Shown: positions 43,469 to 51,819 of the stretch, one piece after another
How positions within the stretch are numbered: the stretch's first letter is position 1
Layout: every line of letters begins with the position of its first letter
Source: Hymenobacter sp. UV11
GTDB lineage: Bacteria > Bacteroidota > Bacteroidia > Cytophagales > Hymenobacteraceae
Direction of reading: 5' to 3'
Length of the DNA stretch: 64,000 bases
Assembly: GCF_004684095.1 (NCBI RefSeq)
Contig: NZ_SRII01000013.1
Coordinates: 81,191-145,190, forward strand
Program-made: the position numbers and the translations under genes
The notes under the pieces: generated by a model
The model's database searches: none
What the model was told of the DNA's origin: nothing
The model's input: the letters and a program-made list of their open reading frames with translations, nothing else

Positions 43469-45333
43469 TATTTCTTGCCGTCGTATTTCGCAGCCTGCTG
43501 GCGATAGTATTCCTGCAGCACGTAAAAAGCCTTTTTTTTCTGCCCCGTACTCGAAATCAAGCCCTTGCGGTTGAAGCCGTTCTGGTACACCGGGTGCTGG
43601 CGGCGGGTGGCACGGAAGTCGGCCAGTATCCAGGGCGTCATGCCGCGTAGGCCCTGAATATTGCCTAGCATCTTGAGCTGGTTTATGTAGAGCGCCTCCT
43701 GGTATTCCTCCGTCCAGCGGGTGTCGGCGGTGCCGTGGTAGCCACCCAGCGCGCTACCCCCCATCTCGCTGATGATGACGGGCTTGTTGTACTTAATGTC
43801 AAACGTATACTTCATGATTTCGCTCGGCAGGCCGCCCCAGTACCAGCCGGCGTACTCGTTGAAGCTCGTCAGGTCGAGGAACTCGCCGAGCGGGTCGTCC
43901 ACGTGCACGGTGGTGCCGTCGCGGTGCAGCTCTAGGGCGGCGGCCAGCAGGCGGGTGTCGTCCAGGGACCGCGCTTTTTTGATGAGGCTGGTCATGAATT
44001 TCAGGCGCGGGTCGCCGAGCGGCGTTTCGTTGCCCACCGACCACACCACGATGCTGGCCCGGTTTTTCCCCATCGAAATGAGGTCCGAAAGCTGGGCTTC
44101 GGCGTTTTGGTAGGTGGCGGGGTTTTCCCAAGCAATGGTCCAGTACACGGGCACTTCGGCCCACACGAGCAGGCCCATCTCGTCGGCCAGGCGCAGCATG
44201 AGTTCGTTGTGGGGGTAGTGCGCCAGGCGCACGTAGTTGCAGCCCAGCTCTTTGGCCCAGGTCAGCAGCATGCGCAGGTCGCCCTCGCCCCTCGCCCGGC
44301 CCGGTATCAGCGGGTTTTCATCGTGAATGGAAATGCCGCGCAAAAACGTCGATTTGCCATTCAGCAAGATGTCCTGGCCCCGCGTTTGGATGGTGCGGAA
44401 GCCGATTTTGTCCTGCACTACGTCGCCGCCGCTGCTCAGGCTCACCGCGTAGCGCTTGGGGCTTTGCGGCGACCACAGCTGCAGCTTTTTGGCCGGAAAG
44501 CGGAAGCTGGCGCGGCCGGCCGTGTCGGTTTTTAGCGTCTGCTTGATGCCCGCCTCCGCAATGCTCAGCGTCACGATTTGGCCGGCCCTACCCCCCCCAT
44601 TCAGCTGCACGTAGCCGGCCAGTGTGCCGGGCTCGTTTTTGGCCAGCTGCACCTCGTAGTCCTTGATGAAGGTGCCGGGCGCTTCGGCAATAAACACGTC
44701 GCGGGTGATGCCGCCGTAGTTCCACCAGTCGGTGTTGATAGTGGGCACGGCGTCGGCGTGGCGGGTGTTGTCGGCCTTCACCACCACGAAGTTGTCGCCG
44801 CTCGGGTCGAGCTTACCCGTCACCTCGTACTGGATGGGCGTGAAGCCGCCGCGGTGCATGCCCAGCTTCTTGCCATTGAGGTAGATGTGCGCTTCGTAGT
44901 TGATGGCCCCGAAATACAGAAAATACCGCTTGCCGGCCGTGGGCGTCAGCTTAAAATTCTTCTTAAACCAGATAGTGCCTTCGTAATACAAGAGCTTGGT
45001 GTCCTGCGAGTTCCAGTCGCCCGGAATTTGCATGGTGGACGACTTATCGAAGTCGTACTCAATCAGCTCGGGCTCTTGCGCATTACTGGGCTTTTGGTTG
45101 TCGTAATAGCCGCCCTTGCCGGTTTTCGACTGGTCGAAGGCCTCGCGGCGGTAGTCGTAGAAGCCGTTTTCGTAGGGGTCGATGATGTAGTTCCAGCTGC
45201 CGTTGAGGCTGAGCACGCGGCGGGCGGGCGCATTCTGAATCAGGCCCGACTGGGCGCGGGCGTTGGGGCTGGCCAGCAGGCCGACGAAGCAAAGCAGCGC
45301 CGCGAGCAGGCGGGCCGGGGAGGGGAGAAGCAT
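43468..45333 (-). CDS. GH2 family hydrolase, possible beta-glucuronidase/galactosidase
   Basis: The 621-residue protein starts at ATG 45333 with a signal peptide (cleavage near PNARAQ). It has the three GH2 parts: sugar-binding domain (RVLSLNGSWNYIIDPYENGF, YYEGTIWFKKNF), Ig-like domain, and TIM barrel with LRGISIHDENP, acid/base Glu in VVWSVGNETP (~431) and nucleophile Glu in IISEMGG (~521). At ~600 residues it is the size of beta-glucuronidase-type GH2 enzymes, and the adjacent uronate genes make glucuronidase activity attractive, but the sequence alone does not settle substrate. The stop overlaps the next start by one base. Confidence 0.88.
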   Translation of the reverse strand: MLLPSPARLLAALLCFVGLLASPNARAQSGLIQNAPARRVLSLNGSWNYIIDPYENGFYDYRREAFDQSKTGKGGYYDNQKPSNAQEPELIEYDFDKSSTMQIPGDWNSQDTKLLYYEGTIWFKKNFKLTPTAGKRYFLYFGAINYEAHIYLNGKKLGMHRGGFTPIQYEVTGKLDPSGDNFVVVKADNTRHADAVPTINTDWWNYGGITRDVFIAEAPGTFIKDYEVQLAKNEPGTLAGYVQLNGGGRAGQIVTLSIAEAGIKQTLKTDTAGRASFRFPAKKLQLWSPQSPKRYAVSLSSGGDVVQDKIGFRTIQTRGQDILLNGKSTFLRGISIHDENPLIPGRARGEGDLRMLLTWAKELGCNYVRLAHYPHNELMLRLADEMGLLVWAEVPVYWTIAWENPATYQNAEAQLSDLISMGKNRASIVVWSVGNETPLGDPRLKFMTSLIKKARSLDDTRLLAAALELHRDGTTVHVDDPLGEFLDLTSFNEYAGWYWGGLPSEIMKYTFDIKYNKPVIISEMGGSALGGYHGTADTRWTEEYQEALYINQLKMLGNIQGLRGMTPWILADFRATRRQHPVYQNGFNRKGLISSTGQKKKAFYVLQEYYRQQAAKYDGKK

Positions 45334-45384
45334 GGAAAAGGGAAATGAAATGACGCCGGGCCAGCGCAGCAGACCAGAACTTAT

Positions 45385-45423
45385 CCACTAAGCGCGCCCG
45401 GCTTAGCCCGGCGCGCTTAGTGG
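45385..45423 (-). terminator. Hairpin between the SusD and GH2 genes
   Basis: CCACTAAGCGCGCC (45385-45398) pairs exactly with 45410-45423 around an 11-nt loop. It is a strong 14-bp stem without a clear T-run. It lies just after the SusD stop and may attenuate transcription or protect the susCD message end. Confidence 0.6.
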
Positions 45424-45447
45424 GCAAACTTGCTTAAGGATATCTAC

Positions 45448-46944
45448 CTAGTAACCCGTGTTTTGAGTCAGTGCGGGATTGGTTTGGATTTCCTGCAGCG
45501 GCAGGGGAAAGAGCAGGTTGTGCGCGTCGATGCGGGTAGTGGCGGCGGCCTGCGTGAAGTAGGCGTTCATCACGGCGATGGCGCGGCCGGTGCGCACGAG
45601 GTCGAACCAGCGGTGGCCTTCAAAATTCAGCTCCAGGCGGCGCTCCGTTTCGAGGCGGGTTCGCAGAGCCGTGGCCGTGGTGCTGGCGGGCAGGTCAACG
45701 GTGGCGCTGGCGGTGGCCACGGGCAGCCCGCGCGCGCGCCGGATAACGCGGTTGACGGCGTCGAGGGCCAGCGCGTTGGGGCCGCTTTGCTCGTTTACGG
45801 CCTCGGCATAAAGGAGCAGTACGTCGGCGTAGCGCAGCACAATCCAGTCGTTTTCACTGTCGAAAGCAGTGGTAGGCACGTCGTTATATTTTTTGGTGTA
45901 GTAGGGCACGGCCGTGCCGCCGTAGGAGGCTGCGGCGCGCACATCGGTGGGGCCGCTGGCCGTGAAGGCTGCCACCAGGTCGGCATCGACGGTATTGAAC
46001 TGCTGGCCGGTGCCTACCCCCCCGTTCACGGTCGCTGCCACGGCGGCCGTGAGCGGCGAGGTCAGGAAGAAGTTGGTGAAGCCGCTGCCCACGCCCAGGC
46101 CACCCTTGGTATAGCGCACCGCAAACAGGATTTCGTTGTTCATCTCATTGGCAGTCAAAAAGATGCTAGCATAAGCAGCTTGCAGGTCGTAGGTTTTGGC
46201 GTCGATAACCTGCTTGAGCTTGGCGGCGGCCAGGTCGTATTTCTTCTCGGTGAGCAGCACTTTGCCCAGCAGGCCCTGCGCGGCGCCCTTGGTGGCGCGG
46301 CCCAGGTTGGCGGCGGTCTGGGTCACGGGCAGGTTGGCCTCGGCAAAGTTCAGGTCGTCCTCAATCTGCGCGTACACGGCCGCGGCGGGCTGCCGCCCAA
46401 AGCTGTAGGCATCGGCAATGGATGTGATTTCGGTGGTTACCAGGGGCACGTCGCCCCAGGTGCGCACGGCGTTGAAATACGCCAGCGCCCGGATAAAGCG
46501 CACCTCGCCATAAAAGCGGTTGCGGGTAGCGTCGGTGAGCTTGATGGCGCCGGCCCGACCCAGGATAATGTTGCAGCGGGCAATGGCCTGGTAGGTGTAC
46601 AGCCACTGGCTTTGCAGGCGCGGGTTGTCGCTGATGAGGCTGAAGGTATCGAACTCATTGAGGCGCTCGCCCGACACCACGGTGTAGCTATTGTCGCTGG
46701 GCACTTCGCTGAAAACCCAGAGGCCGCGGTTGGTACCCGACTTGCCGTAGATGTCCTGCAGCGAGGCGTAGGCCGCCGTCACGCCGGTTACGATGCTCAG
46801 CGAGTCGGTGTAGCCCTCGGTGCTCACCTGGCGGGTCGGGTCGCTCAGGTCGATAAAGTCCTTTTTGCACGAGGTCGTGCTCAGGGCGGCCAGGCCCAGC
46901 AGCGCGGCCAGGCCGCCGCCGGTTAGGAGTTGTTTGAAAATCAT
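45448..46944 (-). CDS. SusD/RagB family nutrient-binding outer membrane lipoprotein
   Basis: 498 residues from ATG 46944; a longer frame upstream is not a plausible signal. The lipobox LSTTSC gives lipidation near residue 26. The body has SusD features: helical TPR-like N-terminal half (YRYR-type helices, VRFIRALAYFNAVRTWGDVPL), DWIVLRYADVLLLYAEAVNE, and the C-terminal RRLELNFEGHRWFDLVRTGR to NPALTQNTGY. SusD lipoproteins cap SusC and capture oligosaccharides. It follows susC by 72 bp. Confidence 0.93.
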   Translation of the reverse strand: MIFKQLLTGGGLAALLGLAALSTTSCKKDFIDLSDPTRQVSTEGYTDSLSIVTGVTAAYASLQDIYGKSGTNRGLWVFSEVPSDNSYTVVSGERLNEFDTFSLISDNPRLQSQWLYTYQAIARCNIILGRAGAIKLTDATRNRFYGEVRFIRALAYFNAVRTWGDVPLVTTEITSIADAYSFGRQPAAAVYAQIEDDLNFAEANLPVTQTAANLGRATKGAAQGLLGKVLLTEKKYDLAAAKLKQVIDAKTYDLQAAYASIFLTANEMNNEILFAVRYTKGGLGVGSGFTNFFLTSPLTAAVAATVNGGVGTGQQFNTVDADLVAAFTASGPTDVRAAASYGGTAVPYYTKKYNDVPTTAFDSENDWIVLRYADVLLLYAEAVNEQSGPNALALDAVNRVIRRARGLPVATASATVDLPASTTATALRTRLETERRLELNFEGHRWFDLVRTGRAIAVMNAYFTQAAATTRIDAHNLLFPLPLQEIQTNPALTQNTGY

Positions 46945-47016
46945 GGTGGGAATGAGTCGAATGGGAGGGGTTGGAGGGGGTAGGGCCGTTTTCACGGAGT
47001 AGCTCACCCTACTCAT

Positions 47017-50000
47017 TTAGAAGCCAAGCTGCACGCCCAGCGTGATGGTGCGGGCCATCGGGTACGAGCCCTGGTCGACGCCGTAGGTGGGGGTAGTGCT
47101 GTTGCCGTAGTTGTTGGCTTCGGGGTTGTAGCCGAAGTACTTGGTGAAGGTGTACAGGTTCTGGATGGAAGCGTAGACGCCGGCGCTCTGCACGCCCGCT
47201 TTGCCGGCCCACTCCACCGGAATGTTGTAGCGCAGCGTGATGTTGCGCACCCGCAAAAACGACGCGTCGTAGATGAAGTAGGAGCTGAACTGCGTGCGCA
47301 GCGACGAGCCCGAGGTGGCGCGGGGCGTGCGGCCATCGCCGGGGTCGGTGGGCGAGTGCCAGCGGCCCAGCTGGTTGGTGCGGGCGTTGGTTTGGCCGGG
47401 GGCGTTAAAGGTGTAGCGGTCGGCACCGTACAGAATATCAGCCCCTTGCGTGCCTTGCAGCGTAATGCCCAGCGAAAAGCGCTTGTAGCCAAACGTGTTC
47501 TGGATGCCGTAGGTGAACTTGGGAAACGGGTTGCCAATCACGCCGATATCGTTCGAGTCAATCTTGCCGTCGCCGTTGATGTCCTTGAGCTTGATATCGC
47601 CCGGCGCCACGGTGCTGGCCGTCCACTTGGGGCTGGCGTCAATGTCGGCCTGGTCGCGGTACACGCCCTCCTGGGTGTAGCCGTAGAACACGCCCAGCGG
47701 CTGCCCCGTCACTACCCGAATGGAGCTGGTGTAGCCAAACACGGCGTCGTAGAGCAGCTGGTCGTTGGTGCCGGCCAGGGCCATCACCTGATTGCGGTTG
47801 ATGCTGAGGTTGGCCGAAGTGCTCCAGGTGAAAGCTTTGTCGGTGATATTAACCGTGTTGAGCTGAAATTCGAGGCCGCGGTTGCGTACCTCACCCACGT
47901 TGGCCAGCGCCCGCGTCGAGAAGCCCAGCACGGCCGGAATATTCCGGTTGAGCAGCAGGTCGGTGGTGTTGCGCTGGTAAGCGGCCACCGTTAGGTAGAT
48001 GCGGTCTTTAAATAAGCCCAGGTCGAAGCCCGCGTCAAACTGCGTGTTGGTTTCCCAGCCCAGGTTGCGCACAGATACGCCATTGGGCGAGAAGCCAAAC
48101 GCCCGCGCCCCGTTGCCGGCGCCAAACACGTAGTTGGCGGCCGTTTGGTAGCTCTGGTAGTTGTAGTCGCCGATGTTGTTGTTGCCTGTCACGCCGTAGC
48201 TACCGCGCAGCTTCAGCTCACTGATGGCCGCAAACTGCTTAATGAACGGCTCCTCGGCCACGCGCCAGGCCAGCGCCACCGACGGGAAGGTGGCCTGGCG
48301 GTTGTCGGGGCCGAAGCGCGACGAGCCATCACTACGCAGGGCGGCCGTCAGGATGTAGCGCTCCTTGTACGAGTAGTCTACCCGCCCAAAAATCGAGGTG
48401 AGCGCGTTGGCTGTGTACGAGGCCTGGCCAAATAGCTGGCCGGCCGCCGTAACGTAGTCGATGGCAGTGTTGGTGTAGGTGCCGGTCTGGCCCAGCACGG
48501 TACTGCCCTCGTTGTTGTTGTACTGGGCCGAGTAGCCGGCCAGCAGCGTCAGGTTGTGGTCGGTGCCAAAGGTGCGGTTGTAAGTCGCCGTGTTCTCCCA
48601 CACCCAGTTGAGGTTGGTGCCGTTGAGCTGCCGGGCGTCGATATTACCCAGGATGGGGTTCGAGAGGTTGGCGGCCTGGTTGCCGCTGGTGCCCAGCGTG
48701 GCCGGCACATAAATGCCGCGGCGGCTGTTGAGCAGCTCGGCCCCGAAGCTAGAGCGCAGGTGCAGGCCTGCTAGCACCTCAAAATCGAGGTAAGAATAGC
48801 CCAGCGCCCGCACCGCGTTGGTGTGGTCCTGGTAAAGGTCGAGGGTTGCCAGCGGGTTCAGCAGGTCGGTGGGGTTGGTAATTACCCCGTTGTAGCTGTT
48901 GCGAATGGTGCCGTAGTCGCCGTTGGGCAGGAACACGGGCACGATGGGGGGTAGGATAAGGGCCGCCGTAACGGCCGCCGTTTCGCCGCCGGGGCCACCG
49001 CCCGACACGTTGCCACCGTTGTAGCTGCCCGAAATAGGCTGCACCTGGGTGCGGGTAAAGTTGGGCGCCAGGCTCAGGCCCAGCTTGAATTTCTTGCTCA
49101 GCTGCGCATCATAGTTAGCGCGCAGCGAAAAGCGCTCGAAGCCCGAGTTCTTCACAATGCCGCTCTGCTTAAAATAGCCGCCCGAGACGTAGAAGCGCGA
49201 CTTGTCGGTGCCGCCCGAGGCCGACACCTGGTAGTTTTGCTGCACGCCGGTCTTGAAAATCACGTCCTGCCAGTTGGTGTCGGGCAGCGGGGCCGCGCCG
49301 GCCTGCAAAATGGGCGGAATAACCCGGTTGCCGTTGGTAAACGACTCGCGCAGGTAGTCGAGGTACTGGTCGCGGTCGAGCAAATCTACCCGCTTGGCTA
49401 CCTGCTGAATGCCCGAATTCGCACTGAAAGCGAAGCGCGTAGTGCCATCGGTATTGCCGCGCTTGGTGGTCACAATCACGATGCCGTTGCCGCCGCGCGA
49501 GCCGTAGATGGCGCAGGCCGCCGCATCCTTCAAAATCTGAATGGATTGAATATCGCCGGGCGAAATCTGGTTGTAGCTATCGGCGCTGTTGAGGGGGTAG
49601 CCGTCGACCACGTATAGCGGCGAGTTGCCGGCTGAAATTGAGCCCAGCCCGCGAATGCGAATCACCGCGCCCGCGCCCGGCTCGCCCGAGGGCTCCGTAA
49701 TCTGGGCGCCCGCCACCAGGCCCACCAGCGCCTCGGAGGGCGAGGCCACCGGCAGCAGCGCTATCTGCTTGGCCGAGATGGAGGCGATGGACGTGGCCAG
49801 CAGCTTCTTTTCCTGCACACCGTAGCCCACTACTACTACCTCGTCGAGGCCAGCCGCATCGGGGGCCAGGCTCACGTTGAGGGTCGTTTTGCCGCCTACT
49901 ACTACGGTCTTAGATACGTAGCCAATGAAGGAAAAAACCAGCGTGGCATTGTCGGGCGCCGCAATTTTGTAGCGACCGCTGGCGTCAGTCTGGGCCCCAA

Positions 50001-50217
50001 TGCTGGTGCCTTTCACCACGACATTGACGCCGGGCAGGCCGGCTCCCCGCTCATCCAGCACTTGGCCGCTGATGGTTACGTCGGCCAGCACGGCAATGGG
50101 GTAGGGGGTAGGGCGCGGGGCGGCCAGCAGCGAAAAGCTGGTGCCCAGGCTAAGCGCCGGCAGCAAAACCAGGGGCCGCACAGCGCGCCAACGCGCAAAG
50201 CGTAGAGGAGCAATCAT
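47017..50217 (-). CDS. SusC/RagA family TonB-linked outer membrane transporter
   Basis: 1066 residues from ATG 50217; a longer frame upstream is unlikely. After the signal peptide comes a carboxypeptidase regulatory-like domain (VTISGQVLDERGAGLPGVNV), then the SusC plug (VVVGYGVQEKKLLATSI, IRIRGLGSISAGNSPLYVVDG, YGSRGGNGIVIVTTKRG), then a large barrel ending ARTITLGVQLGF. Together with SusD it imports oligosaccharides. It is the first gene of the minus-strand PUL and is divergent from the LacI regulator, 319 bp away. Confidence 0.95.
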   Translation of the reverse strand: MIAPLRFARWRAVRPLVLLPALSLGTSFSLLAAPRPTPYPIAVLADVTISGQVLDERGAGLPGVNVVVKGTSIGAQTDASGRYKIAAPDNATLVFSFIGYVSKTVVVGGKTTLNVSLAPDAAGLDEVVVVGYGVQEKKLLATSIASISAKQIALLPVASPSEALVGLVAGAQITEPSGEPGAGAVIRIRGLGSISAGNSPLYVVDGYPLNSADSYNQISPGDIQSIQILKDAAACAIYGSRGGNGIVIVTTKRGNTDGTTRFAFSANSGIQQVAKRVDLLDRDQYLDYLRESFTNGNRVIPPILQAGAAPLPDTNWQDVIFKTGVQQNYQVSASGGTDKSRFYVSGGYFKQSGIVKNSGFERFSLRANYDAQLSKKFKLGLSLAPNFTRTQVQPISGSYNGGNVSGGGPGGETAAVTAALILPPIVPVFLPNGDYGTIRNSYNGVITNPTDLLNPLATLDLYQDHTNAVRALGYSYLDFEVLAGLHLRSSFGAELLNSRRGIYVPATLGTSGNQAANLSNPILGNIDARQLNGTNLNWVWENTATYNRTFGTDHNLTLLAGYSAQYNNNEGSTVLGQTGTYTNTAIDYVTAAGQLFGQASYTANALTSIFGRVDYSYKERYILTAALRSDGSSRFGPDNRQATFPSVALAWRVAEEPFIKQFAAISELKLRGSYGVTGNNNIGDYNYQSYQTAANYVFGAGNGARAFGFSPNGVSVRNLGWETNTQFDAGFDLGLFKDRIYLTVAAYQRNTTDLLLNRNIPAVLGFSTRALANVGEVRNRGLEFQLNTVNITDKAFTWSTSANLSINRNQVMALAGTNDQLLYDAVFGYTSSIRVVTGQPLGVFYGYTQEGVYRDQADIDASPKWTASTVAPGDIKLKDINGDGKIDSNDIGVIGNPFPKFTYGIQNTFGYKRFSLGITLQGTQGADILYGADRYTFNAPGQTNARTNQLGRWHSPTDPGDGRTPRATSGSSLRTQFSSYFIYDASFLRVRNITLRYNIPVEWAGKAGVQSAGVYASIQNLYTFTKYFGYNPEANNYGNSTTPTYGVDQGSYPMARTITLGVQLGF

Positions 50218-50536
50218 AAAGTGGGTGGGAAAGGAGTATTGAAAACGCGGCAGTCGGTGGCCTCTGTCCCCTCGGTGGCGCGGGGCCGGCCCGCCGCAAT
50301 GGCCTGGCAACGAAGGCGCAGCGAGGAGCTCTGGAAGCCGTCTGCCCTGCGAAGTACAGGGTGTTCATGCCTTATTCAGACGCGAAAGCGGGGGTTTATT
50401 TACGTAAACGTTTTCAGTAAATGGCACCTGGTTCATCTGGCAAGGCAGGTTAGTTGCTTATATTACCAGGTATTTATGCTGGCAAAAAGCGCGGCTCTTC
50501 GTCTACTCTCTTTCTTTCGCTTACCCACCATATGCT
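50218..50536. promoter_or_regulatory. Divergent promoter region of the PUL and its LacI regulator
   Basis: This 319-bp spacer separates susC (minus) from the LacI gene (plus) and must hold both promoters. It contains the candidate operator at 50404-50415. No small gene is supported. Confidence 0.6.
50404..50415. promoter_or_regulatory. Candidate LacI-family operator
   Basis: GTAAACGTTTTC is a near-perfect dyad centred on CG (10 of 12 bases symmetric), as in LacI/PurR/CcpA-type operators. It lies in the divergent region next to a LacI-family gene. Confidence 0.5.
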
Positions 50537-51553
50537 ATGAAACCCGTAAACCTCAAGCGCTTGGCTGAGGAGTTGAACTTGTCTATTGCCACGGTTTCGC
50601 GTGCCCTGCAAGACAGCCACGAGGTGTCGGCGGCCACCAAGGAGCGGGTGCGCGCCTTGGCCGCCGCGCTGCACTACGAGCCCAACGCCTACGCCAGCAG
50701 TCTGCGCCGCAACCAAAGCAAAACCATCGGGGTAGTTATTCCGAAGGTTACCAATCACTTCTTCTCCTTGGCCATTAATGGCATTGAGGAAGCTGCCCGG
50801 CAGAGCAACTACCACGTGCTCATCTACCTCACCCACGACGACCACGCCCGCGAAGTGGCCATCATTCAGCATCTTAAGGGCGGGCGCGTCGATGGCATTC
50901 TCCTATCGGTGGCCAGCGGCACCGAGGATATTGCCCACATCCAGAGCCTGGCGCCGGCCAACATCCCGGTAGTGTTTTTCGACCGCGTATGCGCCGAGAT
51001 TGCCACGGCCAACGTTACGACCAATGACTACGAGAGTGGCTACCAGGCTACCGAGCACCTACTGGCCGCCGGTTGCCACCACATTGCCCACCTGCTGATT
51101 TCCAATAATCTATCTATTGGCCGCAACCGCCAGCAGGGCTACCTCGATGCGCTGCAGGCGCACGGCCTACCCCCCGATGCCGACCTGGTGCTGCCCGACA
51201 CGACGAACAGGGCGCACAACGAAGAGCTGCTACGCGAGCTGCTGCAGCGCCGGCCCGATATCGACGGCATCTTCGCCTCAGTCGAGCACTTAGCCGTGAG
51301 CGCCTACCACGTGTGCCGCGAGCTGGGCCGCCGCATTCCGGAGGACGTGAAAATCGTGGGTTTCTCCAACCTCGAAAGTGTTTCCCTCTTCGACCCGCCC
51401 CTCACCACCATTACCCAGCCCGCCCACGACATTGGCCGCGAGGCCGCCCGCATTCTGCTGCGTGCCCTGGAAAAGAAGCGCCCCATTCTACCCAGCCAAA
51501 GCGTAGTGCTGAACTCGGAGCTGGTGCAGCGTCGCTCCAGCGAGCAGGGGTAG
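50537..51553 (+). CDS. LacI family transcriptional regulator of the PUL
   Basis: The 338-residue protein starts at ATG 50537. The N-terminal helix-turn-helix (LKRLAEELNLSIATVSRALQ) and hinge helix (NAYASSLRRNQSKTIGVVIP) are typical of LacI, followed by a periplasmic-binding-protein-like sensor domain (VTNHFFSLAINGIEEAARQ, FDRVC, VTTNDYESGYQATEHL, GFSNLESVSLFDPPLTTI). It is divergent from susC, so it probably represses or activates the PUL in response to a sugar or sugar acid. PULs are more often controlled by hybrid two-component systems or sigma/anti-sigma pairs. Confidence 0.93.
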   Translation: MKPVNLKRLAEELNLSIATVSRALQDSHEVSAATKERVRALAAALHYEPNAYASSLRRNQSKTIGVVIPKVTNHFFSLAINGIEEAARQSNYHVLIYLTHDDHAREVAIIQHLKGGRVDGILLSVASGTEDIAHIQSLAPANIPVVFFDRVCAEIATANVTTNDYESGYQATEHLLAAGCHHIAHLLISNNLSIGRNRQQGYLDALQAHGLPPDADLVLPDTTNRAHNEELLRELLQRRPDIDGIFASVEHLAVSAYHVCRELGRRIPEDVKIVGFSNLESVSLFDPPLTTITQPAHDIGREAARILLRALEKKRPILPSQSVVLNSELVQRRSSEQG

Positions 51554-51819
51554 GGCGTGGCCAAAATCTGCTTGAATGCCCGGCTTCGCAAGACAACTTC
51601 CGGTAGCGGAACTGGTAAAGCAGACTGTACTTGGCCGCCTATAGTCGCAGCCCTGAAAAAGACGCTTTGCGCCGTGAAGAATGCATTAAGTAGGCAACCA
51701 GTTGCTATACAAGAGCTTGAAGGTACTGGACTAAGCTACTGCGCGTCGCCAGGGAGCCGCTGGCGGGGGCGGCCAATTCCCGCTAGTATCTTCGGCTAGT
51801 CAACAACAAATCCCCGCCG
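51554..51819. other. Intergenic spacer before the second kinase
   Basis: About 266 bp, no gene recognised. It probably contains the kinase promoter. Confidence 0.45.

Noticed and set aside
45381..45389. TTATCCACT, close to a DnaA box
   Set aside because: It is part of a hairpin after SusD, far from the iterons, and single.
45430..46926. 498-codon plus-strand frame opposite SusD
   Set aside because: Antisense shadow of a clear SusD gene; Gly/Val/His-rich composition with no domain.
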